Origin: JAKZVK01 sp965237575
Lineage (GTDB): Bacteria; Acidobacteriota; Terriglobia; Bryobacterales; UBA6623
Length of the DNA stretch: 64,000 nt
Direction of reading: 5' to 3'
Assembly: GCA_965237575.1 (NCBI GenBank)
Contig: CBDEGI010000004.1
Span: 3,844,001 to 3,908,000, forward strand
A program made the position numbers and the translations under genes. The notes beneath the pieces were generated by a model. It saw only the letters and a program-made list of their open reading frames with translations, was not told the DNA's origin and ran no database searches. This document shows positions 16,495 to 26,625 of the stretch, piece after piece (position 1 is the stretch's first letter; each line of letters begins with the position of its first letter).

Positions 16495-18918
16495 ATGCAA
16501 TCGAAGAAGGACATAGTGGACAGCTTTCAGCTCCCGATGATGCCCATCCGGGACGTCGTGATCTTTCCTCACATGATGACGCCGTTCGTCGTGGGGCGGC
16601 CATCGAGCGTTCATGCGCTCGAAGACGGCCTGGCGGGAGACAAGAGGATTTTCCTTGCCACGCAGCACGACGCGTCGGTGGACGATCCCACGCCGGAGCA
16701 GATCTACCAGGTCGGCACGATCGTCTCTATTATCCAGAGCCTCAAGCTTCCTGACGGCAACATCAAGGTCCTGGTCGAAGGCGTCGAGCGGGCGCGCTTG
16801 CTGTCGATGACTACCGAAGAAGGCTTCCACCGGGCCGTCGTCGCGGTACACCCGCCGCGCGCCGATGCGCCGCCTGAGAGCGAGGCGCTGATCGGCCGCG
16901 TGACGTCGCTGTTCGAGCAGTACGTCAAGCAGAGCCAGAACCTCAACTACGAGAGCATGATCGCCGCCGTGCGGGTCGACGATCCCAGCAAGCTGGCCGA
17001 TACCATCGGCGCCAATCTGCAACTCACCGTCCCGGAAAAGCAGGACCTGCTCGAGATCTTCGATCCTTACGAGCGCCTGACGCGCATCGCGGACGTACTC
17101 GACATCGAGCTCGAGAAAATGAACGTCGATCGCACGATCCAGGGCCGCGTGAAGCGCCAGATGGAGAAGGCGCAGAAGGAGTATTACCTCAACGAGAAGA
17201 TCAAGGCCATCCAGAAGGAACTGGGCAAAGGCGAGAAGAGCGAGTACGACGAGCTGCGCAAGAGGATCGAAGACGCGGGCATGACCAAGGACGCCTGCGA
17301 GAAGGCTATGGCCGAGTTGAAACGGTTGGAAAATATGCCGCCCATGTCGGCCGAGTCCACCGTGTCACGCAACTACATCGATTGGCTGCTGGCCGTGCCG
17401 TGGAAAAAGAAGTCTCGGGAAATCCGTGATCTCTCGTTCGCCGAGAAGGTGCTCAACGACGACCACTATGGTCTCGACAAGGTCAAAGAGCGCATCCTCG
17501 AGTTCCTCGCGGTGCGCCGCCTGGTGAAGGACCCGCGCGGGTCCATTTTGTGCTTCGTGGGGCCTCCTGGCGTCGGGAAAACGTCGCTGGGCAAGTCGGT
17601 CGCCCGCGCCACCGGACGCAAGTTCATCCGCCTGTCGCTGGGCGGCGTTCGTGACGAAGCCGAGGTTCGCGGCCACCGCCGCACCTACATTGGCGCGCTG
17701 CCGGGCCAGATCATCCAGATGATGAAGAAGGCCGGCACGGTAAACCCCGTCTTCATGCTCGATGAGCTCGACAAGATGTCGACCGACTTCCGTGGCGACC
17801 CGTCGGCCGCCTTGATGGAAGTGCTCGATCCCGAACAGAACCACATGTTCATGGATCACTATCTCGATGTCGAATACGACTTGAGCAAGGTGTTTTTCAT
17901 CGCCACCGCGAACGTGCTCCATACCATGCCGGCGCCGTTGCTCGACCGGTTGGAGGTGATCCGGCTGACCGGCTACACCGAGTACGAAAAGGTTCAGATC
18001 GCCCAGCGCCACCTGATTGCCAAACAACTCTCCAGCAACGGCCTCAAAGACACGGACCTGAAGTTCTCCCGTGAGGGTCTACTGGGGATGATCGAGCAAT
18101 ATACACGTGAGGCGGGCGTGCGCAACCTCGAGCGAGAGATCGGCAACACCTGCCGCAAGGTGGCCCGGAAGGTGGTCTCGCGGCAGAAGGGCGCAAAGAA
18201 GCGCGGGACGACGGTGACCCCGAAGAATCTGTCCGACCTGCTCGGGGTGCCCAGATACCGTGACCTCACCGCCGAGAAGAAGAACGAGATCGGCGCCGCC
18301 GTGGGTCTGGCCTGGACCGAAGTCGGCGGCCAGCTTCTCACGGTTGAAGCGACCTTGCTTGACGGAAAAGGTAAGTTCACGACCACCGGCAAGCTCGGCG
18401 ACGTGATGCAAGAGTCGGCACAGGCGGCGATGAGCTATGTCCGTTCGCGGTCGCAGAATCTCGGCATCCCCAGGGATTTCTACCGGCATCTCGACATCCA
18501 CGTGCACTTCCCCGAGGGAGCGATTCCCAAGGACGGGCCCTCGGCCGGCATCACGTTGACGACCACGCTCGTCAGCGCCTTGACCCGTATTCCCGTTCGC
18601 GGCGATGTCGCCATGACGGGCGAGGTGACGTTGCGGGGCAAAGTGCTGCCCATCGGCGGATTGAAGGAGAAGCTGCTCGCCGCTCACCGCCAGGGTATCC
18701 ATGCGGTGATCGTGCCGAAGGAGAACGAGAAAGACCTCCCTGAGATCCCGGAAATCATCAAGAAAGACGTCAAGCTGCACTTCGTGGAAAACATGGACGA
18801 AGTGTTGATGGTCGCTCTGGAGCGGCCGCTGGCTGGGTTGGGTCAGCCGAGCGTTCCGCCCGAGATCATCCAAGCGGCGCAGCCCGCCCCAGCCGAAGAG
18901 AAGAAATTGCCGCACTAG
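16495..18918 (+). CDS. lon: ATP-dependent protease Lon
   Basis: An 807-residue LonA protease with the full architecture: N-terminal LON substrate domain (about 14-205), coiled coil, AAA+ domain with Walker A GPPGVGKTS and Walker B VFMLDELDK, and the C-terminal serine-lysine protease domain. The catalytic serine is residue 683 in KDGPSAGIT and the dyad lysine is 726 in GGLKEK, 43 residues apart as in E. coli Lon. It degrades misfolded and regulatory proteins in the cytoplasm. ATG 16495 is preceded by GGAGGA. A short Ala/Pro/Glu-rich tail ends the protein. Confidence 0.97.
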   Translation: MQSKKDIVDSFQLPMMPIRDVVIFPHMMTPFVVGRPSSVHALEDGLAGDKRIFLATQHDASVDDPTPEQIYQVGTIVSIIQSLKLPDGNIKVLVEGVERARLLSMTTEEGFHRAVVAVHPPRADAPPESEALIGRVTSLFEQYVKQSQNLNYESMIAAVRVDDPSKLADTIGANLQLTVPEKQDLLEIFDPYERLTRIADVLDIELEKMNVDRTIQGRVKRQMEKAQKEYYLNEKIKAIQKELGKGEKSEYDELRKRIEDAGMTKDACEKAMAELKRLENMPPMSAESTVSRNYIDWLLAVPWKKKSREIRDLSFAEKVLNDDHYGLDKVKERILEFLAVRRLVKDPRGSILCFVGPPGVGKTSLGKSVARATGRKFIRLSLGGVRDEAEVRGHRRTYIGALPGQIIQMMKKAGTVNPVFMLDELDKMSTDFRGDPSAALMEVLDPEQNHMFMDHYLDVEYDLSKVFFIATANVLHTMPAPLLDRLEVIRLTGYTEYEKVQIAQRHLIAKQLSSNGLKDTDLKFSREGLLGMIEQYTREAGVRNLEREIGNTCRKVARKVVSRQKGAKKRGTTVTPKNLSDLLGVPRYRDLTAEKKNEIGAAVGLAWTEVGGQLLTVEATLLDGKGKFTTTGKLGDVMQESAQAAMSYVRSRSQNLGIPRDFYRHLDIHVHFPEGAIPKDGPSAGITLTTTLVSALTRIPVRGDVAMTGEVTLRGKVLPIGGLKEKLLAAHRQGIHAVIVPKENEKDLPEIPEIIKKDVKLHFVENMDEVLMVALERPLAGLGQPSVPPEIIQAAQPAPAEEKKLPH

Positions 18919-19054
18919 CCGGTGTTCGGGCATGCGCGAGGGCGTAGCGCTCTCCGGGCGGTCCGTGTCGGCCTTTGGGCGGACACGAATCTAGCTTCCG
19001 CAGCCTGAGTGTGGATCGGATCGGGAAACCGTCCCGCGTTCGCGCCGGCACGCG

Positions 19055-19078
19055 TCGCAACCTCGCAACCTCGCAACC
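19055..19078 (+). repeat. three tandem copies of an 8-bp unit
   Basis: TCGCAACC is repeated exactly three times just before the engB start. The last copy ends 10 nt before the ATG, in the place of a ribosome-binding site. It may be a slippage-prone leader element. Confidence 0.7.
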
Positions 19079-19088
19079 TCTCCTAATC

Positions 19089-19691
19089 ATGTCCGTTGAG
19101 TTCGTCCTGAGCGCCGCGTCGGCGCGCCAACTCCCAAAAGACCGTCTTCCCGAGGTGGCCTTCGTCGGCCGCAGTAACGTCGGCAAGTCAAGCCTGCTCA
19201 ACACGCTGCTGCTGCGCGGCACAAGACGCAAGTCGTCGGAAGGACCCCTAGACCGGCGTCAACTAGCACAAACCAGTCGGACGCCCGGCCGCACGCGCAC
19301 GTTGAACTTCTTCCGCATCGACGGGGAGTTCTACTTCGTCGACCTGCCCGGCTACGGCTATGCCAAGGTCTCCCGCAAGGCGCTCGAGGATTGGCGGCGG
19401 CTTGCCGAGAGCTATTTGCTCGACCGAGAGCCGCTGCGCCTGGTGGTCTTGATCATCGATTCCCGCCACGGAGCGACCCCGCTCGACGAACAAATGCGCG
19501 ACTGGCTGAGGGCTCACGCAAAGCCGTTCGTCGTCGTGGCCTCGAAATCTGATAAATTAAAGGCGGCGGAGCGAGTTCGAGCCCTTCGAACGGTCGAGCA
19601 GCACGTCGGCTCCGTTCTACCCTTCTCAGCCAAAACGGCCGAGGGACTTCCCGCGCTGTGGAGCGCGATTCGTGAAGCCCTCGCGCCCTAA
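19089..19691 (+). CDS. engB: ribosome biogenesis GTPase EngB/YsxC
   Basis: From ATG 19089 the protein has 200 residues and the TrmE-Era-EngA-EngB GTPase motifs: G1 GRSNVGKSS, G3 DLPGYGYAK, G4 ASKSDK (a variant of TKxD) and G5 FSAKT. It assists large-subunit ribosome assembly. The frame is open upstream, but that extension is repetitive and unlike the family, so the internal ATG is preferred. An insertion of about 13 basic and polar residues sits between helix 1 and the switch I TSxTPGRT motif, longer than in E. coli YihA. Three copies of an 8-bp TCGCAACC repeat (19055-19078) precede the start. Confidence 0.92.
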   Translation: MSVEFVLSAASARQLPKDRLPEVAFVGRSNVGKSSLLNTLLLRGTRRKSSEGPLDRRQLAQTSRTPGRTRTLNFFRIDGEFYFVDLPGYGYAKVSRKALEDWRRLAESYLLDREPLRLVVLIIDSRHGATPLDEQMRDWLRAHAKPFVVVASKSDKLKAAERVRALRTVEQHVGSVLPFSAKTAEGLPALWSAIREALAP

Positions 19692-19727
19692 CCTTTCCAC
19701 AACCTAAATCTCCATCCCGAGGGACAC

Positions 19728-21008
<1,281 letters not shown>

Positions 21009-21042
21009 CGATCTCGGTCCGCGGCGCGATACCACTTGACTC

Positions 21043-21068
21043 GTAGGGGCGGATCGCTGTGTCCGCCC
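21043..21068 (+). repeat. GTAGGG palindromic element, copy after rho
   Basis: A 26-nt copy of the dispersed element: GTAGGGGCGGA, eight variable bases, then TCCGCCC (the sequence reads GTGTCCGCCC at its end). The 7-bp stem GGGCGGA/TCCGCCC is perfect. It sits between rho and the ABC binding-protein gene, where it may act as a transcript end. Confidence 0.8.
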
Positions 21069-21135
21069 AGCGGCAACAGGCACTCGTCCCCGTTGGCCGG
21101 TGCGAACGGGCCGCACGCTACAATCGGTCGAAACC

Positions 21136-22143
21136 ATGCTCGCAACACAACGCTCCCGTCACCTTCGCCGGCTTCCCGCCGCTCTCGCAGGACTGGCGTT
21201 TCTTTTCATCGCTTGCCAAGACAGCCCTTCAATTGACGAGTCGCGCCTCACCGTCGCCGTCATCCCGATGGGGACGACCCACGAATACTGGAAATCCATC
21301 CATGCCGGAGCCGAGAAGGCCGCCGGCGATCTGAGCGTCGAGATCGTTTGGAAGGGACCGCAGGTCGAGGACGATCGTGGCCAGCAAATCTCGGTTATCG
21401 AGGACATGATCTCCCGTGGCGTGGACGGCATTGTTCTCGCGCCGCTCGATAGCACCGGCCTGCGTGGGGTTGTAGGGGAAGCCAAACGCGCCGGCATCCC
21501 CACCGTCATCATCGACTCCGGCCTTGAGGGCGACGAGCACATCAGCTTCGTAGCGACCGACAACCGCCAAGGCGGTACCCTAGGCGGACGTCGTCTCGTC
21601 GAGATTCTCGGGGGCAAGGGCAAGATCATCCTGATGCGCGTCATCGTCGGCGCCGAGAGCACCATGCAGCGCGAGGAAGGCTTCCTCGAAGAGGTCCGAA
21701 AGCATCCCGCCATCGAAATCCTCAGCGACAACCAGTACGGCGGCGTCACCACCGAAACCGCATACCAAATCGGCGAAAACCTGCTCAACCGCTTCTCCGA
21801 GGTCGACGGCATCTTCTGCCCTAACGAATCGACCACCTTCGGCATGCTGCGCGCACTGACCGACTCGGGCAAGGCTGGCCAGGTGAAGTTCGTCGGCTTC
21901 GACAGCAGCGAAAAGCTGATCACAGCCCTGGAAGACGGCCATCTGGAGGGCCTGGTGCTACAGAATCCGTTTCTCATGGGCGAGTTGGGCGTGAGGACGA
22001 TCGTCGAGTACGTGGATGGCTCGAACCGGCAGCCCCAAGCGCGCGTCGACACCGGCGTCACGGTCGCTACGCCCGAAAACATGGCCCAGCCCGAGATCCA
22101 AGCTCTACTGCGTCCCCCGTTCGACCAGTACCTCGATCAATAA
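21136..22143 (+). CDS. sugar-type ABC transporter substrate-binding lipoprotein
   Basis: From ATG 21136 the product has 335 residues with a lipoprotein signal (basic head, hydrophobic 15-25, lipobox LFIAC with Cys27) and a Peripla_BP_4/RbsB-type two-lobe fold. Typical blocks are VAVIPMGTTHEYWKSIHAGAEKAA, GVDGIVLAPLDS, IPTVIIDSGL and VKFVGFDSSEKL (each shorter than a domain). It would bind a sugar or related solute at the outer face of the inner membrane. It lies 78 nt ahead of the RbsA-like ATPase gene, clearly a pair. A TACAAT box lies 11 nt before the start. The ligand is unknown. Confidence 0.88.
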   Translation: MLATQRSRHLRRLPAALAGLAFLFIACQDSPSIDESRLTVAVIPMGTTHEYWKSIHAGAEKAAGDLSVEIVWKGPQVEDDRGQQISVIEDMISRGVDGIVLAPLDSTGLRGVVGEAKRAGIPTVIIDSGLEGDEHISFVATDNRQGGTLGGRRLVEILGGKGKIILMRVIVGAESTMQREEGFLEEVRKHPAIEILSDNQYGGVTTETAYQIGENLLNRFSEVDGIFCPNESTTFGMLRALTDSGKAGQVKFVGFDSSEKLITALEDGHLEGLVLQNPFLMGELGVRTIVEYVDGSNRQPQARVDTGVTVATPENMAQPEIQALLRPPFDQYLDQ

Positions 22144-22221
22144 CTCAGCGGGACAGCATTCGCCACCCATCGACCCTCGCCCTGGCCCATCCGAGCCGCT
22201 GACCACGCCGCCTGACGAGCC

Positions 22222-23748
22222 GTGACTACTTTGGCCCACCCCCGCCTTCGCATGATCGGTGTCCGTAAGTCGTTCGGCGCCACCCGCGCCCTCGACGGCG
22301 TCGAGCTTACGGTGCAACCCGGCGAGGTCCATGCTCTGGTCGGCGAAAACGGTGCGGGCAAGAGCACGCTGATGAAAGTCCTCAGCGGCGTACACGCACC
22401 CGACGCTGGGGAGATGGCGATCGACGGGCAGCCGTACCGTCCCGCCGACCCGCTTGAGGCGCGGCGAGCCGGCGTTGCGATGATCTATCAGGAGCTGGCG
22501 TTGGCGCCCCACCTCTCCGTCGCCGACAACGTTCTGCTGGGCGTCGAGCCGACCCGCAACGGCTGGCTCGACCTCGGGGAAATGCGCCGCCAGACCGAAC
22601 AGGCGCTCGACACCCTCGGCCATCCCGAGATCCGCGCCGACGCCGTGGCCGGCCAACTCAGCATCGGCGCGCAACAGCTCGTCGAGATCGCTCGTGCGCT
22701 GGTGACCAAGGCCACGATCATCATCCTCGATGAGCCGACCAGCAGCCTCACGCGCCCCGATGTGGAACGACTCTTCCACGTCATCAAGACTCTCTGCGCG
22801 CGTGGGGTCTCGGTCATCTACATCAGCCACTTCCTCGAAGAGGTCGAGGAGGTTGCCAACTCGCTCACCGTCCTGCGCGACGGGCGCTCCGTCGGGACGG
22901 GCGCTGTTGCCGACACCCCCACCGCCCGCGTGATCCATTGGATGGTCGGCCGCGAGCTCGACGACATGTTTCCGCGAAGCCCGCACGAAATTGGCGAACC
23001 CGTGCTCGAACTCTCCGCCCTCGGCGCGCCGGGCGTCCACGACGCTTCGCTCGCCCTACGCCGCGGCGAGATCCTTGGCATTGCCGGCCTGATCGGCGCC
23101 GGCCGAACCGAGATGCTGCGCGCCATTTTCGGACTAGCGCCCATTCTACGAGGCGATATTCGCGTAGCGGCCTTTACTGGCGCCGCCACCCCCGCTGAGC
23201 GCCTGCGTCAAGGCGTGGGTCTGCTCAGCGAAGACCGCAAAACCGAGGGACTGGCCGGAGCGCTTTCGGTCGAAGACAATCTGGTCCTCTCGCGGCTCGA
23301 ACCGTACGTCCGGCACGGTTGGCTGAACCGCGGCCGGATGCGCGCGGCCGCCGATGCCTGGATCACCAAGCTCAGCGTCCGTACCGCCTCGTCTCAGGCC
23401 CCGGTCGATTCTCTTTCCGGCGGCAATCAGCAGAAGGTTCAGCTCGCACGCCTGCTGCACCACGACTGCGACGTTCTCTTGCTCGACGAGCCGACGCGCG
23501 GCATCGACGTTGCGAGCAAGGTACAGATCTACGAATGGATCGGCCGGTTGGCGGGCGAGGGCAAGGCCGTGATCTTCGTGAGCTCCTACCTCGCCGAACT
23601 TCTCGGCGTGTGCGACACTTTGGCGGTCATGTGCCGCGGCAAGCTCGGCCCCACCAGCCCCGTCGACCGATGGAGCGAGCACTCCATCATGCTCGCGGCC
23701 ACCGGCACGGGCGACTCCGCGCCTTCTGATTCCGTACCGCGCGCGTAA
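22222..23748 (+). CDS. sugar ABC transporter ATPase, RbsA/MglA type
   Basis: A 508-residue tandem ABC ATPase. Domain 1 has Walker A GENGAGKST (residues 41-49), a divergent signature LSIGAQQ, and Walker B IIILDEPTSS. Domain 2 has the degenerate Walker A GLIGAGRTE normal for this subfamily, signature LSGGNQQKV and LLLDEPTRGIDV. It should energise a ribose/galactose-class importer with the lipoprotein encoded just before. The partner permease (RbsC type) is not encoded next to it; a toxin-antitoxin pair follows instead. The start is GTG 22222. Confidence 0.92.
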   Translation: MTTLAHPRLRMIGVRKSFGATRALDGVELTVQPGEVHALVGENGAGKSTLMKVLSGVHAPDAGEMAIDGQPYRPADPLEARRAGVAMIYQELALAPHLSVADNVLLGVEPTRNGWLDLGEMRRQTEQALDTLGHPEIRADAVAGQLSIGAQQLVEIARALVTKATIIILDEPTSSLTRPDVERLFHVIKTLCARGVSVIYISHFLEEVEEVANSLTVLRDGRSVGTGAVADTPTARVIHWMVGRELDDMFPRSPHEIGEPVLELSALGAPGVHDASLALRRGEILGIAGLIGAGRTEMLRAIFGLAPILRGDIRVAAFTGAATPAERLRQGVGLLSEDRKTEGLAGALSVEDNLVLSRLEPYVRHGWLNRGRMRAAADAWITKLSVRTASSQAPVDSLSGGNQQKVQLARLLHHDCDVLLLDEPTRGIDVASKVQIYEWIGRLAGEGKAVIFVSSYLAELLGVCDTLAVMCRGKLGPTSPVDRWSEHSIMLAATGTGDSAPSDSVPRA

Positions 23749-23760
23749 GCGAACTGTTGC

Positions 23761-23787
23761 AGCCGCTTTCCAGAAGCGGTTCCCTAC
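23761..23787 (-). repeat. GTAGGG-type palindromic element, variant copy
   Basis: On the minus strand the sequence begins GTAGGGAACCGC and folds as CCGCTT/AAGCGG with a 5-nt loop. It is shorter and different in the stem from the other GTAGGG copies but has the same head. It lies 13 bp after the ABC ATPase stop codon and may serve as its transcript end. Confidence 0.5.
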
Positions 23788-23820
23788 CTCCCACATCCGG
23801 CTTGCCCGGTCAGTCAGTTC

Positions 23821-23837
23821 GTATTACGATGTAATAC
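23821..23837. promoter_or_regulatory. palindrome abutting the vapB start, candidate operator
   Basis: GTATTAC-GAT-GTAATAC is a perfect 7-bp inverted repeat with a 3-bp centre that ends exactly one base before the antitoxin ATG. It overlaps a -10-like TACGAT (23825-23830). VapB antitoxins with ribbon-helix-helix folds repress their own promoters at such palindromes, so this is a likely autoregulatory operator. There is no Shine-Dalgarno sequence. Confidence 0.65.
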
Positions 23838-24068
23838 ATGAGTACGACACTGACGGTTCGCACCGGCGCGGAGCTCCACCAGGCTTTGCAGCGTCGCGCC
23901 GAGAGCCTTGGCAAGACCGTCTCCGAACTCGTCCGCGAAGTCCTTACAGAGGCTGTCGCCGAGCGGCCGATCGCGGAGCGCACGGGTCACGTGAGAGGTC
24001 ATCTGACCCTGCCCGCAATCACGGATCCGTGGCGGAAGCATCTCGAAGAGCACAACTGGCGGCGGTGA
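23838..24068 (+). CDS. VapB-type antitoxin, ribbon-helix-helix
   Basis: A 76-residue protein whose N-terminal half (TTLTVRTGAELHQALQRRAESLG, strand then two helices, ending KTVSELVREVL) fits a ribbon-helix-helix DNA-binding domain. The C-terminal tail, rich in basic and aromatic residues (RHLEEHNWRR-like end), would wrap the toxin. Its stop codon overlaps the toxin start (GTGA), giving translational coupling. It starts directly after a palindrome that is its probable operator. The function is inferred from fold-like pattern and partner. Confidence 0.8.
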   Translation: MSTTLTVRTGAELHQALQRRAESLGKTVSELVREVLTEAVAERPIAERTGHVRGHLTLPAITDPWRKHLEEHNWRR

Positions 24069-24484
24069 AGTCCCTGTTGGTTGACACCGGACCGCTGGTC
24101 GCATACCTCAACGCCAGGGACCTAGCACACCATCCCGTGGCTGCCTGCCTCGCCGATTTTTCCGGGCGGCTTCACACCACCAGCGCCGTTATCACGGAAG
24201 CCATGTACTTCCTATCCGCCGCGCCGGATGGGCCGACCCTATTGGCCGAACTCGTCACAGCCAGCCTAATGCAAGTGCATGATTTCTCCCAATCCGCCGA
24301 GCTGCGCGACGCGGCCACCCTGATGGCCCAGTATTCCGACACCCCCATGGACTATGCGGACGCTACGCTAGTCCTGCTGGCCGAGCGCCTCGCCGTCCTG
24401 GACGTCCTGACGCTCGACCGCCGCGGCTTCTCTACCTATCGAACCCGCAGTCGCCGCGCTTTTAGAATTCAGCCGGCCGCCTGA
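24065..24484 (+). CDS. VapC-type PIN-domain ribonuclease toxin
   Basis: From GTG 24065, overlapping the antitoxin stop by 4 nt, the protein has 139 residues. The PIN acidic residues are all present: Asp7 (LLVDTGPLVAYL), Glu45 (TEAMYFL), Asp96/Asp99 (MDYADATLV) and Asp118 (TLDRRGF), so the nuclease should be active. Family members cut tRNA or rRNA when freed from the antitoxin. The frame is open upstream inside vapB, but the GTG gives the standard N-terminus. Confidence 0.85.
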   Translation: MKSLLVDTGPLVAYLNARDLAHHPVAACLADFSGRLHTTSAVITEAMYFLSAAPDGPTLLAELVTASLMQVHDFSQSAELRDAATLMAQYSDTPMDYADATLVLLAERLAVLDVLTLDRRGFSTYRTRSRRAFRIQPAA

Positions 24485-24501
24485 CGCCTACATTCTCGCC
24501 C

Positions 24502-26262
24502 TCAAGGATAAGTCTTGAACTCATCAAGCCAGAGCCTACCTGAGGCTTCGAGCGTCAACACCGAGTAGTCGGCGACTACGTAGATGCCGCTGATCTTTGA
24601 AGGATCGAGCTTTCCGTCCCTGCCCTTGGCGATACACCGCAGCTTCTCGAACGAGATGTTCACGCAACGCCACTCCGGTGTCGTCAAGAAGGTTCGGCTG
24701 AAATACTCCTCGCCCATCAGCCCTTGAGCATCCTGCTCCCGGATTTCAAATCGGAACCGGAATCTCTTGTCAGACCGGACATAGAAGGAAATCCCTTGCG
24801 CACCCTTTAGGTCTCGGTGCCGGCGGTCCACCAGGGCCCAGAAGCGTTCCGGCGCGGGAATCAGCGCGGACGGAAACGAAAAGGGTAGAGTCAGCGACTT
24901 CCGCGTGCCCCCAGCGCCCGGTGAAGCGACTTCAACGGGCCCCGTTGCCTCCAGGGTTAACGGGTCTCCCTCGAGCTGAAGCCGCAAGTGGCCGTTGTTC
25001 TCCGCCTCGTAGTCGGCAAGGTTGACGCCCGTGTCGCAGTAGGCGGTCGGAGGCGCTGCAGGGGGCTTGCCGGGGGCGTTGACCCGGATGGGATTCGAGA
25101 GGACCCAGGGTACCCGCCCGGTCGTCGATCCGGGTTCCCCGGCATAGACTTCGACTCGATAGACTCCCGGGCCCGCATTGGGGTATTCCAGCCGCTGCCC
25201 CCGGTGCTCGGCGACAACAGCCCCATTGCTCAGTAGAACGATCCTCGCGGGTTTCTCGGTAGGCAGCTCGGCGATGAGCGCCATGCTCTCGTCGGACATC
25301 AGGCTCTGCCCCATGCCGGCCGGCTGGCCCAGGCTCTTCGACACTGCGTGAAACCGGAATCCTGAGACCGGCCCGATCGACCCCAGGGACAGATAGCAAC
25401 TCCCACTCTGAAGGGCATCGAGGATCGTCCGCTGATCGGGGCCGAACTGCCCGGTCAGCTCCGTCCCGGTGAGAATGTGCACAGGGAACCACGCCAACGA
25501 ATGCTCGTAGCGGGGGAGCGGAAGGTCCCAGCCCCCGAGTTGTATCCTTCCGTGGGCATCCGCCCCCGTCAGGCCTACCATCGGGCCTTGTTCGAGGTAG
25601 GCATCCCACAGATTTCTCTCGCGTTGCCCATCGTCCATCACAAACAGCGAGGTGCGCGACGGGTTGACCCACCAGGTCACGCTTCCCAGCAACAGCTTCC
25701 AGGCCGGAGCGTTTCGCCAAGCACTATCGGCATTGAAAACCTCGATACCGTCCGCCCTCGCCGAGGCCGGCCCCTTCCACCCATTCCGATCGTTAACGGG
25801 ATGGGCGATTACCGACGCTCCTCCGAGTTCGCGCACGTCGTCGAGGAACTGGTCGGCGTCGCCACCCGGTCGATAGAGAGTTTTCGGCGTGCCAAGCGAG
25901 AGGACATGCCCGTCCTCGGTGGAGATTTCGCTGCCGACGAGGATGATGCAACTGCCGACGCGGCCTTCGACACCGCGTCGCTCAAGCGGGGTGTCGCCGC
26001 CGGCACTGTGGTCGGTGATCACCAGGAAATCGAGGCCCAGGCGATCGGCCACCGAGGCCACGTGTTGCGGGGACTCTCGGCCATCCGAGAGGGTCGTATG
26101 TACGTGAACAGCGCCCTTGTACTCGAACGGGGGGCCGTCCGGCACGGCTGTTGCGCGGTTGATGGGCTGGTATTCGAGAAGTCCCGTGGAGAGCAGGGCC
26201 AGGAAGAGCACCAAGAGGCCCCCCAGAACCCCGACGCCGTAACGCTTGCGCTTGCGTTTCAA
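24502..26262 (-). CDS. membrane-anchored PHP-domain hydrolase (CehA/McbA-like)
   Basis: About 586 residues from TTG 26262 (AGGA ribosome site; the frame stays open to 26304). A KRKRKR head and one hydrophobic helix anchor it outward. The PHP metal site follows: GAVHVHTTLSDG, LVITDHSAGG, GSEIS, VIAHPVND and GLTGADAHGR. CehA-like PHP proteins hydrolyse phosphodiesters or carbamate-type esters. The last about 180 residues form a beta-rich module resembling carbohydrate-binding or CIA30-like domains (RFRFRFEIRE, SGRLWLDEFKTYP), suggesting attachment to a polymer. The substrate is unknown. Confidence 0.78.
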   Translation of the reverse strand: MKRKRKRYGVGVLGGLLVLFLALLSTGLLEYQPINRATAVPDGPPFEYKGAVHVHTTLSDGRESPQHVASVADRLGLDFLVITDHSAGGDTPLERRGVEGRVGSCIILVGSEISTEDGHVLSLGTPKTLYRPGGDADQFLDDVRELGGASVIAHPVNDRNGWKGPASARADGIEVFNADSAWRNAPAWKLLLGSVTWWVNPSRTSLFVMDDGQRERNLWDAYLEQGPMVGLTGADAHGRIQLGGWDLPLPRYEHSLAWFPVHILTGTELTGQFGPDQRTILDALQSGSCYLSLGSIGPVSGFRFHAVSKSLGQPAGMGQSLMSDESMALIAELPTEKPARIVLLSNGAVVAEHRGQRLEYPNAGPGVYRVEVYAGEPGSTTGRVPWVLSNPIRVNAPGKPPAAPPTAYCDTGVNLADYEAENNGHLRLQLEGDPLTLEATGPVEVASPGAGGTRKSLTLPFSFPSALIPAPERFWALVDRRHRDLKGAQGISFYVRSDKRFRFRFEIREQDAQGLMGEEYFSRTFLTTPEWRCVNISFEKLRCIAKGRDGKLDPSKISGIYVVADYSVLTLEASGRLWLDEFKTYP

Positions 26263-26625
26263 TGTGTTTCCTAGGGGGCTGGTGGTCCTAGTGGACTGTC
26301 GCAAAGAAGACTTAGCTGCAAGAAGTATGCGGGCGGGTACGGGGGCCCGGCCCTACAGTCTCTCTGGATACTCCTATGCCTAACGCATCGCGGCGACACT
26401 CCACTGGTCGATGGTCGAAGTCGCTAGGTGGAGTCACTCCGGGCCAGGCGTTGGCATCGCTGCTTCGGTCATGCCAATCTACCTCTCCCGTCATCGCGCG
26501 GGCAACTTGACAACCAAGGGCGCGCCGGATCCGGACCGGAAGAAACCGGGAAGCGAAAGCTCCTTCGCGTGGTTACCCAAGAGGACACCAAAGCCGTATA
26601 GTTGAAAGTTCAGAACGAACTGCCT
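26263..26625. other. 363-bp divergent spacer with one GTAGGG element
   Basis: No gene is supported between the PHP hydrolase and CDGSH genes. A minus-strand copy of the dispersed palindromic element lies at 26331-26356. The remaining sequence shows no recognisable RNA or terminator. Confidence 0.4.
26331..26356 (-). repeat. GTAGGG palindromic element, minus-strand copy
   Basis: Read on the minus strand it starts GTAGGGCCGGG and ends TACCCGCCC, the same 26-nt length and arm positions as the other copies, with G/C substitutions in the stem. It lies in the divergent gap upstream of the PHP hydrolase gene. Confidence 0.6.

Noticed and set aside
17365..18027. Minus-strand open frame opposite lon
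   Set aside because: Complement of the conserved AAA+ domain of Lon; no ribosome site or domain.
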